A stretch of DNA of 34,182 nt from Hydrogenophaga sp. (GCA_020723845.1 DYIC01000007.1:20199-54380), one strand, 5' to 3'. Positions 1 to 8,860 are shown, counted from the first letter of the stretch. Numbers and translations: made by a program. The notes: generated by a model not told the origin, from the sequence alone.

Positions 1-716
1 TCGTTGCGCAGGTCGAGCACCAAGCCCTTGAGCTGCGGTTCCGCGCGCACGATCTCTTCGACCTTGCGTGCAAAGTCCTCTAGCGTGCGTTCTTGGAACT
101 GCGATACGCGCACCCAGGCGTAACCGGGCTCGACCACCTTGGCGCGCACGCTCACCGTCTTGATTTCTTGCCGCGTGATCGTGACCGGGAAGGTGCGGTT
201 TTCGTCGCGGCGAAAGATGGTCAGCGTGACCCGGGTGTTGGGCTCACCGCGCATGCGCTTGACCGCGTCGTTGATGGTCAGGCCTTTGACGGGCGTATCG
301 TCGATCTTGGTGATCAGGTCGCCCGCCTTGAGACCGGCGCGGAAGGCGGGCGAGTCCTCGATCGGCGAGACGACTTTGACGAGGCCGTCCTCCATCGTGA
401 TCTCGATGCCGACACCCACGAAGCGCCCCGACGTGCCCTCGCGAAATTCCTTGAAGCTCTTTTTGTCGAAATACTGCGAGTGGGGGTCGAGCGCCGACAC
501 CATGCCCGAGATGGCGTCGGTGATGAGCTTTTTGTCATCGACCGGCTCGACGTAGTCGGTCTTGATCATGCCGAAGACCGCTGCGAGCTGCTGCAGTTCT
601 TCCAACGGCAATGGCGCCAGCGACGCGCGCGCCGTGGCTTGTAGTTGCACGGTCGTCAATGCGCCCGCCAGCGCCCCCAGCGCGATCCAACCGGCAATCT
701 TCAATTTGTGCCCCAT
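1..716 (-). CDS. ctpA: Carboxy-terminal processing protease (S41 family), 3' part outside window
   Basis: This is the N-terminal 238 residues of a periplasmic S41 (Ctp/Prc-type) serine protease, which clips C-terminal tails of envelope proteins. The start MGHKLKIAG is followed by a hydrophobic stretch at about residues 8-25 that acts as signal or anchor. Next comes the family's N-terminal helical segment (VFGMIKTDYVEPVDD, ALDPHSQYFD), a PDZ domain at about 95-175 (GVGIEI, SPAFRAGLKAGDLI), and the start of the catalytic domain (GYAWVRVSQF, LKGLVLDLRN). The catalytic Ser and Lys lie beyond the window edge, so activity cannot be judged. It lies 97 bp downstream of gpmA on the same strand and is probably cotranscribed, as in other betaproteobacteria. 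The family assignment is firm; the exact symbol is conventional. Confidence 0.9.
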   Translation of the reverse strand, partial: MGHKLKIAGWIALGALAGALTTVQLQATARASLAPLPLEELQQLAAVFGMIKTDYVEPVDDKKLITDAISGMVSALDPHSQYFDKKSFKEFREGTSGRFVGVGIEITMEDGLVKVVSPIEDSPAFRAGLKAGDLITKIDDTPVKGLTINDAVKRMRGEPNTRVTLTIFRRDENRTFPVTITRQEIKTVSVRAKVVEPGYAWVRVSQFQERTLEDFARKVEEIVRAEPQLKGLVLDLRN

Positions 717-813
717 GACAGTCCCGTTCGTCAATCGACGCCTCAATATACCTCTTGGAGCGCCGCTGCGCTCGCCCGGTTCCGGACGGGCCTGGCGATA
801 TTGGGCGCTTTCG

Positions 814-1557
814 TCAGGCCTTGGCTTGGTGGGCCACGGCGGCTGCTGCCGCCTCGGCCGCGGCCGCATCACCCAGATAGTAGCGGCGCAGCGGACGCAG
901 GTCATCGTCGAACTCGACCACCAGCGGAATGCCGTTGGGGATGTTGAGCCCGACGATGTCAGCGTCCGAGATACCATCCAGGTGCTTGATGAGCGCGCGG
1001 ATCGAATTGCCGTGCGCCGAGATGAGCACGCGCTCGCCGCGCCGGATGGCGGGCGCGATGGTGTCGTTCCAGTAGGGCACGACGCGCGCCACCGTGTCCT
1101 TGAGGCACTCGGTCAGCGGAATCCGCTCAGGAGGCAGGTGCGCATAGCGGCGGTCGTGGCGTTCGCTGCGCGGGTCGTTGGGATCCAGCGGGGGCGGCGG
1201 CACGTCGTAGCTGCGGCGCCACACGAGCACCTGTTCCTCACCGTACTGCCGCGCCATGTCGGCCTTGTTGAGGCCCTGCAGCGCGCCATAGTGGCGCTCG
1301 TTGAGCCGCCAGTCTTTGATGACGGGCAGCCAGGCGCGGTCCATCTCGTCCAGCGCGTACCACAGGGTGTGGATGGCGCGCTTGAGCACGCTGGTAAAGC
1401 ACAGGTCGAAGTCCCAGCCCTCAGCCTTGAGCAGGCGCCCTGCCGACATCGCCTGCGACACGCCGGTGGGCGTGAGGTCGACGTCGGTCCAGCCGGTGAA
1501 TCGGTTTTCCAGGTTCCAGGTGGATTCGCCGTGGCGGATGAGGACGAGCTTGTGCAT
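814..1557 (-). CDS. gpmA: 2,3-bisphosphoglycerate-dependent phosphoglycerate mutase
   Basis: A cytoplasmic glycolytic enzyme of 247 residues that interconverts 3- and 2-phosphoglycerate through a phosphohistidine. The RHGEST motif carries the phosphorylated His9, the second catalytic His is H182 in [11 protein letters not shown], and the acid is E87 in LNERHYG; all are present. Length matches the family (about 247-250). The frame stays open about 140 codons further upstream, but [12 protein letters not shown] is the family N-terminus, so ATG at 1557 is chosen. The C-terminal tail is Ala-rich, which is typical and not catalytic. It diverges from the rhodanese gene at 1664; the two probable -10 boxes share a palindrome at 1602-1611. 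Confidence 0.96.
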   Translation of the reverse strand: MHKLVLIRHGESTWNLENRFTGWTDVDLTPTGVSQAMSAGRLLKAEGWDFDLCFTSVLKRAIHTLWYALDEMDRAWLPVIKDWRLNERHYGALQGLNKADMARQYGEEQVLVWRRSYDVPPPPLDPNDPRSERHDRRYAHLPPERIPLTECLKDTVARVVPYWNDTIAPAIRRGERVLISAHGNSIRALIKHLDGISDADIVGLNIPNGIPLVVEFDDDLRPLRRYYLGDAAAAEAAAAAVAHQAKA

Positions 1558-1601
1558 GGTGGCAGGGGTATGGAGCGGCGGCGGGCGCCAGACAAAGCGA
1601 C

Positions 1602-1611
1602 ATTCTAGAAT
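1602..1611. promoter_or_regulatory. Shared palindromic -10 of the gpmA / rhodanese divergent promoters
   Basis: ATTCTAGAAT is a perfect palindrome in the 106-bp divergent gap. It reads as a TAGAAT -10-like hexamer on the plus strand (1606-1611, toward the rhodanese gene) and as TAGAAT on the minus strand (1607-1602, toward gpmA). No good -35 hexamer is seen on either side. The promoter role is inferred from position and composition. Confidence 0.45.
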
Positions 1612-1663
1612 ACCACCCGTGTTGGGCCGCGGGCCCTCAACCCAATGATGGAAGGCAAACGGC

Positions 1664-2068
1664 GTGGATTTCATTGCGCAGAACTGGATCTTGGTGGCCG
1701 TGGCCGTGGGCTCGGCCGTGTTGCTGTTGTGGCCGGCGGCGGGTGGCGCTGCGGGCGGGGTGACGCCCACGCAAGCGGTGCAGCTCATCAACCGAGAAAA
1801 AGCGGTGGTGATCGACGTCTGTTCGCCGTCAGAGTATGCAGGAGGGCACATCGCGGGGGCGCGCAACATTCCGTTGGACGCGCTGGAGCAGCAGTTGCCC
1901 CAGGCGGTCAAGAACAAGGCCACGCCGCTGGTGTTGGTGTGTGCCTCGGGCATGCGCTCGCGGCGCGCGGTGGCCATCGCCAAGAAATTGGGCTACGAGC
2001 GCGCGGTGTCGCTGGCAGGGGGCATGGCCGCCTGGCGCAGTGCAGGCCTGCCGGTGCAAAAGGCCTGA
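1664..2068 (+). CDS. Membrane-anchored rhodanese-domain protein
   Basis: A 134-residue protein with one N-terminal membrane helix (about residues 5-25, [15 protein letters not shown]) followed by a single rhodanese domain (about 35-130). The active-site loop CASGMRSR supplies the cysteine that would carry a persulfide, and [22 protein letters not shown] is the standard substrate-side motif. It probably transfers sulfur or handles thiols at the membrane; the substrate is unknown. The start is GTG, supported by GAAGG at 1651-1655, 8 nt upstream. It opens the gene run rhodanese-grxC-secB-gpsA, with grxC 22 bp downstream, which suggests cotranscription and a shared thiol-redox or export theme. 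YibN-like is the nearest label. Confidence 0.9.
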   Translation: MDFIAQNWILVAVAVGSAVLLLWPAAGGAAGGVTPTQAVQLINREKAVVIDVCSPSEYAGGHIAGARNIPLDALEQQLPQAVKNKATPLVLVCASGMRSRRAVAIAKKLGYERAVSLAGGMAAWRSAGLPVQKA

Positions 2069-2090
2069 TGCCGTATCTGGAGACACCCCG

Positions 2091-2351
2091 ATGGCGCACG
2101 TACAGATCTACAGCAGTGACTATTGCCCCTATTGCCACCGTGCCAAGGCGCTGCTGCGCGCGCGCGGCGTGACCGAGTGGGAGGAAATCAACGTCGACGG
2201 TCGGCCCGACGTGCGCGAGGCGATGGCGCGACGGGTTGGGCGCACGAGCGTGCCGCAGATCTTCATTGACGGGCGCCACATCGGCGGCTGCGACGACCTG
2301 CACGCGCTGGACGCGGCGGGCGGTCTGACGCCCTTGCTGCAGGGGCGCTGA
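2091..2351 (+). CDS. grxC: Glutaredoxin 3
   Basis: An 86-residue single-domain dithiol glutaredoxin that reduces disulfides and glutathionylated proteins using glutathione. The active site CPYC is in YSSDYCPYCHRAK (about residues 9-21), the cis-Pro is in TSVPQIFI, and the glutathione-binding GGCDDL is at about 67-72. Length fits GrxC (about 83-88). The start MAHVQIY is chosen because the longer open frame upstream overlaps the rhodanese gene. It lies directly before secB, a conserved order in proteobacteria. A hairpin with a T-run follows at 2424-2456 and may end its transcript. Confidence 0.95.
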   Translation: MAHVQIYSSDYCPYCHRAKALLRARGVTEWEEINVDGRPDVREAMARRVGRTSVPQIFIDGRHIGGCDDLHALDAAGGLTPLLQGR

Positions 2352-2408
2352 CGGTCGGTCGATGATGGTAGGCGCGCCCGGGGCGAGGGCTGCGGTCTCA
2401 TCCTCCGG

Positions 2409-2414
2409 CATAAT
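2409..2414 (+). promoter_or_regulatory. Possible -10 element for secB
   Basis: CATAAT stands out in GC-rich DNA about 95 bp upstream of the secB ATG. No -35 match lies 16-18 bp upstream. The predicted transcript would begin at about the foot of the hairpin at 2424-2451. This is an inference from sequence alone. Confidence 0.3.
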
Positions 2415-2423
2415 CGGGCGCAG

Positions 2424-2456
2424 TCACGGGTGACGATCGCGTCGCCCGTGAGTTTT
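2424..2456 (+). terminator. Hairpin plus T-run between grxC and secB
   Basis: TCACGGGTGACG (2424-2435) pairs with CGTCGCCCGTGA (2440-2451) over 12 positions with one U-G pair and a 4-nt loop. GTTTT follows at 2452-2456. This has the form of an intrinsic terminator for the upstream rhodanese-grxC transcript. If the -10 at 2409-2414 is real, it could instead be the 5' stem-loop of the secB mRNA. The T-run is short, so termination may be partial. Confidence 0.5.
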
Positions 2457-2507
2457 CGACCCGCGGGGCCACATGCCGTGGCGTCCCCGCCCAACCTGCC
2501 TGTCACC

Positions 2508-2960
2508 ATGTCCGACGATCAAACCCCGGTTTTTCAAATCCAGCGCGTCTACCTGAAGGAGTCGTCGCTCGAGCAACCCAACTCGCCCGCCATCTTTCTG
2601 GAGCAGCAGCAGCCCAGCGTCGACATCCAGCTCGGCGTCGAGGCGCAGGCGTTGGCCGACGGTGTGTATGAGGTGGGGGTGACGGCCACCGTGCACACCA
2701 AGATCGGCGAGCGCACCGTCTTTCTGGTCGAGTGCAAGCAGGCGGGCATTTTCGAGATCCGTAATCTGCCGCAGGAGCAGATGGGTCCCATCCTGGGCAT
2801 TGCCTGCCCGCAGATCATCTACCCCTATCTGCGCGCCAACGTGGCCGACCTGATCACCCGCGCGGGCTTTCCGCCCGTGCACATGGCCGAGATCAACTTC
2901 CAGGCCATGTACGAGCAGCAGCAGGCCCAGCAGGCCAACGGCGCGACCGCCAACGCCTAA
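2508..2960 (+). CDS. secB: Protein-export chaperone SecB
   Basis: A 150-residue cytoplasmic tetrameric chaperone that keeps preproteins unfolded and delivers them to SecA. Family features are the core [46 protein letters not shown] split over about residues 88-133, an acidic surface, and the variable Gln-rich tail. The N-terminus [18 protein letters not shown] is the family start, so ATG at 2508 is used instead of the in-frame ATG at 2430, which would add 26 residues unlike SecB. gpsA follows after 45 bp, the usual secB-gpsA pairing. Confidence 0.96.
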   Translation: MSDDQTPVFQIQRVYLKESSLEQPNSPAIFLEQQQPSVDIQLGVEAQALADGVYEVGVTATVHTKIGERTVFLVECKQAGIFEIRNLPQEQMGPILGIACPQIIYPYLRANVADLITRAGFPPVHMAEINFQAMYEQQQAQQANGATANA

Positions 2961-3005
2961 AGGCGCACACCGACCGTCGAGGACCGCGCGTCACGCGATC
3001 GCGCC

Positions 3006-4028
3006 ATGCACATCACGGTGATCGGTGCCGGTGCCTGGGGCACGGCACTGGCCTTGGCCGCCAGCGTCACCCACCAGGTGCACTTGTGGGTGCGCGACCC
3101 GGCGCAGGCCGAACGCCTGCGCGCCGAGCGGGTCAACGCCCGCTATTTGCCCGGGGTGCCGCTGCCGCCCGGGTTGGTGTGCGCAGGCGGCGACCCCGAG
3201 GGGCTGCTGCCGTGGCTGACGCAGACCGACTTGGTCGTCGTCGCCACCCCCATGGCCGGGCTGCGCCAGTGGCTGCAGTGGCTGGCCCGGATGTTGCCCG
3301 AGGCGGGGCGCGCGGCGGTGCCCGTGACCTGGCTGTGCAAGGGCTTCGAGCGGCCGCCCGAGGGCAGCGCCGAAGGGCTGCTCGGACACGAGATCGCTGC
3401 CCGTGTCGCGCCGGCGCTGCGCGTGGGTGTGCTCAGTGGCCCCAGCTTTGCGCAGGAGGTCGCGGCCGGCCTGCCCACGGCGTTGGTGGCCGCCAGTCCC
3501 GATGCGGGGGTGCGCGCCACGCTGGTGCAGGCGTTTCATGGCGGCCACCTGCGCGTTTATGCCAACGACGACCTGGTGGGGGTCGAGGTGGGCGGGGCAG
3601 TGAAAAACGTGATGGCGATCGCCACCGGCCTGTGCGACGGGCTGCGCCTGGGGCACAATGCGCGCGCCGCGCTCATCACCCGGGGGCTGGCCGAAATCAC
3701 GCGCCTGGGCACGGCGCTGGGCGCTCGCGCCGAGACCTTCATGGGACTGTCGGGCTTGGGCGATCTGGTGCTCACCGCCACCGGTGACCTCAGCCGCAAC
3801 CGCCAGGTCGGCCTGCTGCTGGCGCAGGGCATGAGCCTGGCGCAGGCGGTGGCGTCGCTGGGGCACGTGGCCGAGGGCGTCTACAGCGCGCGCACCGTGG
3901 CGCAACGTGCACACGCGCTGGGCGTGCGCATGCCCATCACCGGCGCCGTGGTGGCGCTGCTCGATGGGACTTTGCAGCCCCGCGATGCGGTCACGCGCCT
4001 GATGGCGCGCGATTCGGTGGCCGAATGA
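3006..4028 (+). CDS. gpsA: Glycerol-3-phosphate dehydrogenase [NAD(P)+]
   Basis: A 340-residue cytoplasmic enzyme that reduces dihydroxyacetone phosphate to sn-glycerol 3-phosphate for phospholipid synthesis. The N-terminal Rossmann motif is [10 protein letters not shown] (about 7-16). The C-terminal domain has the catalytic Lys region [15 protein letters not shown] (about 195-210), the substrate signature [16 protein letters not shown], and [13 protein letters not shown]. Length is normal for GpsA. It is the last gene of the run starting at 1664. The gene ends 21 bp before the convergent panC stop; only a 5-bp hairpin with no T-run is seen there. Confidence 0.96.
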   Translation: MHITVIGAGAWGTALALAASVTHQVHLWVRDPAQAERLRAERVNARYLPGVPLPPGLVCAGGDPEGLLPWLTQTDLVVVATPMAGLRQWLQWLARMLPEAGRAAVPVTWLCKGFERPPEGSAEGLLGHEIAARVAPALRVGVLSGPSFAQEVAAGLPTALVAASPDAGVRATLVQAFHGGHLRVYANDDLVGVEVGGAVKNVMAIATGLCDGLRLGHNARAALITRGLAEITRLGTALGARAETFMGLSGLGDLVLTATGDLSRNRQVGLLLAQGMSLAQAVASLGHVAEGVYSARTVAQRAHALGVRMPITGAVVALLDGTLQPRDAVTRLMARDSVAE

Positions 4029-4049
4029 GCGCTCCGGCGGGGCCGGGCG

Positions 4050-4901
4050 TCAAAATTCCCAGTTGTCGATCAAGCGCGTGCGCCCCAAGCGCGCAGCCCC
4101 CAGGGCCACCAGCCGACCGGGTTGCAGGTCGTGCTCGGTGGGGGGCTGCAGGTCTTCGCGGCGGCGCACCGTCAGGTAGTCGGGCTGCCAGCCGCGCGCG
4201 GCCAAGGTCTGCATGGCATGGTGTTCGAGCGCGGCCAGGTTGTGCTCGCCCGCCAGCACGCCCGCGGCCAGCGTGCGCAGCGCCAGCAGCAATTGCGGCG
4301 CCTCGGCGCGTTCCTGTGGCGACAGGTAGCCGTTGCGAGAGCTCAGTGCCAATCCATCCGGGGCACGCTCGATCTCGCCACCGTGGATGGTGATGGGCAG
4401 CGCGAACTGCTGCACCATCTGCCGGATGATCATGAGCTGCTGGTAGTCCTTCTTGCCAAAGACGGCGTGGCGCTCGCCTTTGGCTTGGGCAAACACACAC
4501 TGGAACAGCTTCATCACCACCGTGCACACACCGGTGAAAAAGCCCGGGCGGAAGTGCCCTTCCAGCAGGTCGGCCAGCGCCGCAGGCGGCTGCACCTTGA
4601 AGGTCTGCGGCTGCGGGTAGAGCTCCGACTCGGCGGGCGCGAAGACGATGTCGCAGCCCAACTCGGCCAGCCGGGCACAGTCGGCGTCCAGCGTGCGTGG
4701 GTAGGTGTCGAAGTCTTCGTGTGGCAAAAATTGCAGCCGGTTGACGAAGATGCTGACGACGCTGACATCGCCCAGGGTGCGCGCACGCCGCACCAGGGCC
4801 AGGTGGCCGTCGTGCAAATTGCCCATGGTGGGCACGAAGGCGGGGCTGTCGTAGCGGGCCAGGGCTTGCCGCAGTTCGGCGATGGTGTGGATGACTTGCA
4901 T
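4050..4901 (-). CDS. panC: Pantothenate synthetase
   Basis: A 283-residue ATP-dependent ligase that joins pantoate and beta-alanine, the last step of pantothenate synthesis. It has the nucleotidyltransferase motif TMGNLHDGH (HIGH-like, about 23-31), the second substrate loop FGKKDYQQL, and LSSRNGYLS near the ATP site. The segment [19 protein letters not shown] replaces the more common FVNPxQF form; this variant is usual in Burkholderiales PanC. The start [10 protein letters not shown] is the family N-terminus; the longer upstream frame overlaps panB. It begins 13 bp after the panB stop, so the two form one transcript. Confidence 0.96.
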   Translation of the reverse strand: MQVIHTIAELRQALARYDSPAFVPTMGNLHDGHLALVRRARTLGDVSVVSIFVNRLQFLPHEDFDTYPRTLDADCARLAELGCDIVFAPAESELYPQPQTFKVQPPAALADLLEGHFRPGFFTGVCTVVMKLFQCVFAQAKGERHAVFGKKDYQQLMIIRQMVQQFALPITIHGGEIERAPDGLALSSRNGYLSPQERAEAPQLLLALRTLAAGVLAGEHNLAALEHHAMQTLAARGWQPDYLTVRRREDLQPPTEHDLQPGRLVALGAARLGRTRLIDNWEF

Positions 4902-4914
4902 GAGGCAGCGGCGT

Positions 4915-5790
4915 TTACCACGCGTGCAGGGTGTTGTCGGGGAAGGTGCCGTTCTTGACGGCGGCGACGTAGGCGGCCATGGCGTCGTGCACGCTGGCCG
5001 CCCCGTCCATGAAGTTGCGCACGAATTTTGGCGTTTTGCCCAAGTGCACGCCCAGCATGTCGTGCATGACCAGCACCTGGCCCGCGGTGCCCGAGCCTGA
5101 GCCAATGCCGATCGTGTGACAGCGCGGCAGCTGCTGCGTGATCTCGGCGGCCAGCGCCGCGGGCACCATCTCCAACACCAGCATGGCCGCGCCCGCGTCC
5201 TGCAGCGCCAGCGCGTCGCGGCGCAGTTGCTGTGCCTCGGCGTCGCTGCGGCCTTGCACCCGATAGCCGCCGATGGCGTGCACGGTCTGCGGGGTCAGGC
5301 CCAGGTGGGCGCACACGGGGATGCCGCGCTCGACCAAAAAGCGCACGGTCTCCACCGTCCAGCCGCCACCCTCGAGCTTGACCATGTGCGCGCCGGCTTG
5401 CATGAGGGCGGCGGCGCTGCGCATGGCCTGCTCACGCGATTCTTGGTAGCTGCCGAACGGCAGGTCGGCGATGATCCACACCGTGCCCTGCACGCGACGC
5501 ACGCCGCGCACCACGCACTCGGTGTGGTAGACCATCTCGGACAGGGATACGCCCACGGTGCTGGGTCGCCCCTGGCACACCATGCCCAGCGAGTCGCCAA
5601 TCAGCAAGCAATCCACGCCCGCGTGGTCGGCCACCGCGGCGAACGTCGCGTCATACGCGGTGAGCATCGCGATTTTTTCGCCGCGCTCGCGCATCTCGTG
5701 CAGGCGCGGCAGGCTGATGGGCTTGCGCGGCGGCAGTGGCGACGCCGAGGGCAGGGTGCCGTAGGGGGTGCGGGCGGTGGGATCGGTCAT
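4915..5790 (-). CDS. panB: 3-methyl-2-oxobutanoate hydroxymethyltransferase
   Basis: A 291-residue TIM-barrel enzyme that adds the methylenetetrahydrofolate one-carbon unit to alpha-ketoisovalerate to give ketopantoate. Diagnostic motifs are [10 protein letters not shown], the metal-binding [73 protein letters not shown] and [10 protein letters not shown]. There is an extra low-complexity N-terminus of about 25 residues before the conserved start. It is the first gene of panB-panC. The ketopantoate reductase panE is not nearby. It diverges from nadC across a 94-bp gap holding a palindrome. Confidence 0.96.
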   Translation of the reverse strand: MTDPTARTPYGTLPSASPLPPRKPISLPRLHEMRERGEKIAMLTAYDATFAAVADHAGVDCLLIGDSLGMVCQGRPSTVGVSLSEMVYHTECVVRGVRRVQGTVWIIADLPFGSYQESREQAMRSAAALMQAGAHMVKLEGGGWTVETVRFLVERGIPVCAHLGLTPQTVHAIGGYRVQGRSDAEAQQLRRDALALQDAGAAMLVLEMVPAALAAEITQQLPRCHTIGIGSGSGTAGQVLVMHDMLGVHLGKTPKFVRNFMDGAASVHDAMAAYVAAVKNGTFPDNTLHAW

Positions 5791-5844
5791 GGTCAGCTTC
5801 TCGACGAGACGCGCAAGTCTATTCCATACAGGGCCCTTGCCAAT

Positions 5845-5861
5845 GCCGCTATGCTAGCGGC
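5845..5861. promoter_or_regulatory. Palindrome between panB and nadC
   Basis: GCCGCTATGCTAGCGGC is a 7-bp perfect inverted repeat around a 3-nt centre in the divergent gap. It contains a TATGCT -10-like hexamer at 5850-5855. A short T-run (TTTT) follows a few nt later, 17-20 bp before the nadC start. It may be an operator or a short attenuating hairpin for nadC. No known NAD-regulator consensus was recognised. Confidence 0.4.
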
Positions 5862-5884
5862 TGGCGTTTTCGTAGCACTTCACG

Positions 5885-6781
5885 ATGGCTTCTTCCGCTC
5901 GTCCCGATCCGCTATCCCTGCAGCCCCCCTTGCCCGACATCGCTGCCCAGGCGGCCGCCGACGTGGCGCGCGCGCTGGCCGAAGACGTGGGCACCGGTGA
6001 CGCGACGGCCGCGCTGGTCGATGCCCACTTGCGCATGGGGGCGCGGGTGATCGCGCGCGAGCCGGCGGTGGTGTGCGGCGAGCCGTGGGTGCGCGCCGCC
6101 GTGCAGGCGCTCGACCCCAGCGCGCAGTGGCGCTGGCACGTGCGCGATGGCGAGCGCGTCGCGGCCGGGGCGGTGGTGTTCGAGGTGCAGGCGCAGGCGC
6201 GCGCGCTGCTGTCGGCCGAGCGCACGGCGCTCAATTTTTTGCAAACCCTGTCGGCGGTGGCGACGCAGACGGCGCAGTTCGTGGCAGCGGTACAGGGCAC
6301 GCGCGCGCGCATCTGCGACACGCGCAAGACGCTGCCGGGTCTGCGTGTGGCGCAGAAATACGCGGTGCGTGTGGGGGGCGGTCTGAACCACCGCATGGGC
6401 CTGCACGACGCCGTGCTCATCAAGGAAAACCACATCGCCGCTGCGGGCGGTGTGCGCGCGGCGCTCGAGCGCGTGCAGGCGCTCGCGCCGCAGGCGCTGT
6501 TCGTGCAGATCGAGGTCGAGACGCTGGCGCAGTTGCGCGAGGCGCTCGATGCGGGCGCGCGCGTCGTCTTGCTCGACAATATGGATTTGGCCACGCTGCG
6601 CGAGGCGGTGCGCATCAACGACGCCCATCCCGACGGCGGCGCCGTGCTGGAGATTTCCGGAGGCGTCAACCTGCAGACCGTGCGCGCGCTGGCCGAGACG
6701 GGCGTCGACCGCATCTCGGTTGGTGCCCTGACCAAGGACATTCGCGCCATCGACCTGTCGATGCGGCTATACCCCATTTGA
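5885..6781 (+). CDS. nadC: Nicotinate-nucleotide pyrophosphorylase (carboxylating)
   Basis: A 298-residue quinolinate phosphoribosyltransferase that turns quinolinate and PRPP into nicotinate mononucleotide and CO2. The N-terminal domain has [14 protein letters not shown]. The barrel carries [16 protein letters not shown], the substrate-binding [22 protein letters not shown] followed by [17 protein letters not shown], and the phosphate-binding ISGGVN region with ISVGALTKD. All are intact and length is normal. nadA begins 7 bp downstream, so quinolinate production and use are coexpressed. No nadB is present in the window. Confidence 0.96.
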   Translation: MASSARPDPLSLQPPLPDIAAQAAADVARALAEDVGTGDATAALVDAHLRMGARVIAREPAVVCGEPWVRAAVQALDPSAQWRWHVRDGERVAAGAVVFEVQAQARALLSAERTALNFLQTLSAVATQTAQFVAAVQGTRARICDTRKTLPGLRVAQKYAVRVGGGLNHRMGLHDAVLIKENHIAAAGGVRAALERVQALAPQALFVQIEVETLAQLREALDAGARVVLLDNMDLATLREAVRINDAHPDGGAVLEISGGVNLQTVRALAETGVDRISVGALTKDIRAIDLSMRLYPI

Positions 6782-6788
6782 TGTCACC

Positions 6789-7886
6789 ATGGCTACCCTG
6801 ATCGAAGTCGATGTCGAACAGCCCGCCTGCACCACGCGCCACGCGTGGGCGCGCGTGCCCGAGGAGCCCTCGCCAGCCGAGCGCGAGGCGCTCAAAGCGC
6901 GCATCCGCACGCTGCTGCGCGAGCGCAACGCCGTCATGGTGTCGCACTACTATGTGCACCCGGACTTGCAGGATCTGGCCGAGGAGACCGGCGGGATCGT
7001 GAGCGACAGCCTGGAGATGGCGCGCTTTGGCCGCGACCATCCGGCGCGCACGCTCGTCGTCTCGGGCGTGCGCTTCATGGGCGAGACGGCCAAGATCCTG
7101 TCGCCCGAAAAGACGGTGCTCATGCCCGATCTGGACGCGACCTGCTCGCTCGACTTGGGTTGTCCGGCGGACGATTTTGCGGCATTTCGTGCCCAGCACC
7201 CGGACCGCACCGTGGTCGTCTACGCCAACACGAGCGCGGCGGTCAAGGCGCAAGCGGACTGGTTGGTCACCTCCAGCTGCGCGCTCGACATCGTGCGCGC
7301 GCTGCGCGATGCGGGCCACAAAATCCTGTGGGCGCCTGACAAACACCTGGGCGCTTACATCCAGCGCGAAACCGGTGCCGACATGGTGCTGTGGCGCGGC
7401 TCGTGTGTGGTGCACGACGAGTTCAAGGCCTTCGAGCTGGAGCAGCTGCGCCGCGACCACCCGGGCGCCAAGGTGCTGGTGCACCCCGAAAGCCCAGCCG
7501 AGGTGGTGGCGCAAGCCGACGTGGTGGGCTCGACGTCGCAGATCCTCAAGGCCGCGGCCGAGCTCGACGCCGAGGTGTTCATCGTCGCCACCGACAACGG
7601 CATGATGCACAAGCTGCGCGCCCTCAACCCGGGCAAGCGCTTCATCGAGGCGCCCACGGCGGGCAACAGCGCCACCTGCAAGAGCTGCGCCCACTGTCCC
7701 TGGATGGCCATGAACAGCCTGCGGGGCGTGCTGGAGGTGCTCGAAACGGGCCTCAACGAAATCCATGTCGATCCCGCGCTGATTCCCCGCGCGCGGCAGC
7801 CGATCGAGCGCATGCTGGCCTTCACCGCCGCGCTGCGGCGCGGGGAGCCGGCCGGGGCGCTGGTGCCGGGCATCGGCGCCGCTTGA
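6789..7886 (+). CDS. nadA: Quinolinate synthase A (4Fe-4S)
   Basis: A 365-residue enzyme that condenses iminoaspartate with dihydroxyacetone phosphate to quinolinate and needs a [4Fe-4S] cluster. The three expected ligands are C119 (in [12 protein letters not shown]), C206 (GSCVVHDEF) and C303 in the [10 protein letters not shown] segment; these align with E. coli C113, C200 and C297 at a constant offset of six. C297/C300/C303 form the CxxCxxC motif. [17 protein letters not shown] and [12 protein letters not shown] are family substrate motifs. It lies 7 bp after nadC. Confidence 0.96.
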   Translation: MATLIEVDVEQPACTTRHAWARVPEEPSPAEREALKARIRTLLRERNAVMVSHYYVHPDLQDLAEETGGIVSDSLEMARFGRDHPARTLVVSGVRFMGETAKILSPEKTVLMPDLDATCSLDLGCPADDFAAFRAQHPDRTVVVYANTSAAVKAQADWLVTSSCALDIVRALRDAGHKILWAPDKHLGAYIQRETGADMVLWRGSCVVHDEFKAFELEQLRRDHPGAKVLVHPESPAEVVAQADVVGSTSQILKAAAELDAEVFIVATDNGMMHKLRALNPGKRFIEAPTAGNSATCKSCAHCPWMAMNSLRGVLEVLETGLNEIHVDPALIPRARQPIERMLAFTAALRRGEPAGALVPGIGAA

Positions 7887-7986
7887 CCCTGGCCCGACAA
7901 CCCCATCCCTGGCGTGGCTTTTGGCCACCCTCGAGACCTGGCGAAAAGTGCCGCCCACAATGGGTTAGGTCGATGAGGCTCGGGGA

Positions 7987-8661
7987 ATGGCGATGCGTGA
8001 TGGCAAAGGTTGGGTAACCAGGTGCGCGGTCGGGTTGGCCACGCTCATGGCAGCGTTGGCGGCGCCCGCACGTCCGCTCGAACTCGACGACGTGGCGCGC
8101 GAGGGTGAGCTGCGCTTTTTGGCCGAGCGACCTGACGCGGGCGCGTACCGCTATGACTCGCGCGTCGAGATCGAAGAGTCCAGCCTGCGCGATGGGGTGG
8201 TGCGCGTGCAGACCTGCCACCGGCAACTCGACCCCAACCCGCGCATCGTCGTGCTGTTCAACCGCGATCGCGTGCAACACATCGAGATCGTGCGCGCGGA
8301 AGGGGTGGAGCGCGCCTGGGTGGACGGGCACCGGGTCGAGCTAGCCGGGGTGCAGCGCGGCGGCACGGTGTGCATCGACCTGCGCTCGCGCGCGCTCGAT
8401 GCGCTGGAAGATGGGCGCTGGCGGCTGCACGTCGGGCCGCTGATGCGCCGCTATCTGGATGGCTACCTGCCGATGGAGGCCGACCTGCAGGTGCGCTGGC
8501 CGACGGGGCTGCTGCAAGTGGCGGCGGTGGAGCCGGTGCCGCAGCCGGGCGTGCGCCTCAGTACCCAGGCCGATGGCGCCCACCTACACATCATATTCGC
8601 GGGTCGGTTGGCGGCGCGCTGGGAGTTGCAGCGCTCGTCTGCGGCGCCGACCGCGCGGTGA
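7987..8661 (+). CDS. Uncharacterised exported protein
   Basis: I do not recognise this family. The frame encodes 224 residues with a basic N-terminus and a hydrophobic segment (about 12-27, AVGLATLMAALAAPARP) that looks like a cleavable signal peptide ending around Ala-Arg. The mature part is mixed alpha/beta with many Arg, Asp and Glu residues and two cysteines (QTCHRQL and GTVCIDL) that could form a disulfide. No transmembrane helix or enzyme motif is seen. GAGG at 7975-7978 supports ATG at 7987; ATG at 7993 is an alternative. It follows nadA by 100 bp and precedes the aceA control region. Codon use resembles its neighbours, which supports a real gene. A periplasmic location is inferred. 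Confidence 0.72.
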   Translation: MAMRDGKGWVTRCAVGLATLMAALAAPARPLELDDVAREGELRFLAERPDAGAYRYDSRVEIEESSLRDGVVRVQTCHRQLDPNPRIVVLFNRDRVQHIEIVRAEGVERAWVDGHRVELAGVQRGGTVCIDLRSRALDALEDGRWRLHVGPLMRRYLDGYLPMEADLQVRWPTGLLQVAAVEPVPQPGVRLSTQADGAHLHIIFAGRLAARWELQRSSAAPTAR

Positions 8662-8722
8662 TGGGGTTCTGGCGCGGGCCCATCGCCGGTCAAAGGCGAT
8701 GGCGCCCCAGACATCGCCCTAC

Positions 8723-8737
8723 TTTCATATGGTGAAA
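8723..8737. repeat. Inverted repeat TTTCA-N5-TGAAA (repeat 1 of the TTTCRTAT series)
   Basis: TTTCATATGGTGAAA has perfect 5-bp arms around a 5-bp centre. Its left part TTTCATAT matches the TTTCGTAT copies at 8786 and 8807. The spacing to the next copy is 63 bp. The general form resembles operators of IclR-type regulators, but that is a guess. Confidence 0.5.
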
Positions 8738-8785
8738 CTCTGCTGCGCCATCGTGAAAGCAAGGAGGCGCGCCGCCTTTGCAAGT

Positions 8786-8814
8786 TTTCGTATCACGGAA
8801 ATAAGGTTTCGTAT
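8786..8814. repeat. Two TTTCGTAT direct repeats 21 bp apart
   Basis: TTTCGTAT occurs at 8786-8793 and again at 8807-8814, exactly 21 bp (two helical turns) apart. The first copy continues into CACGGAAA, giving an imperfect TTTC...GAAA inverted repeat. Together with the copy at 8723 they lie on one face of the helix, consistent with cooperative regulator binding. Confidence 0.5.
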
Positions 8815-8860
8815 TGTGGCATAGCGTCGCTACGTCTTTGATTCTAAAAGATCAAAAAAT

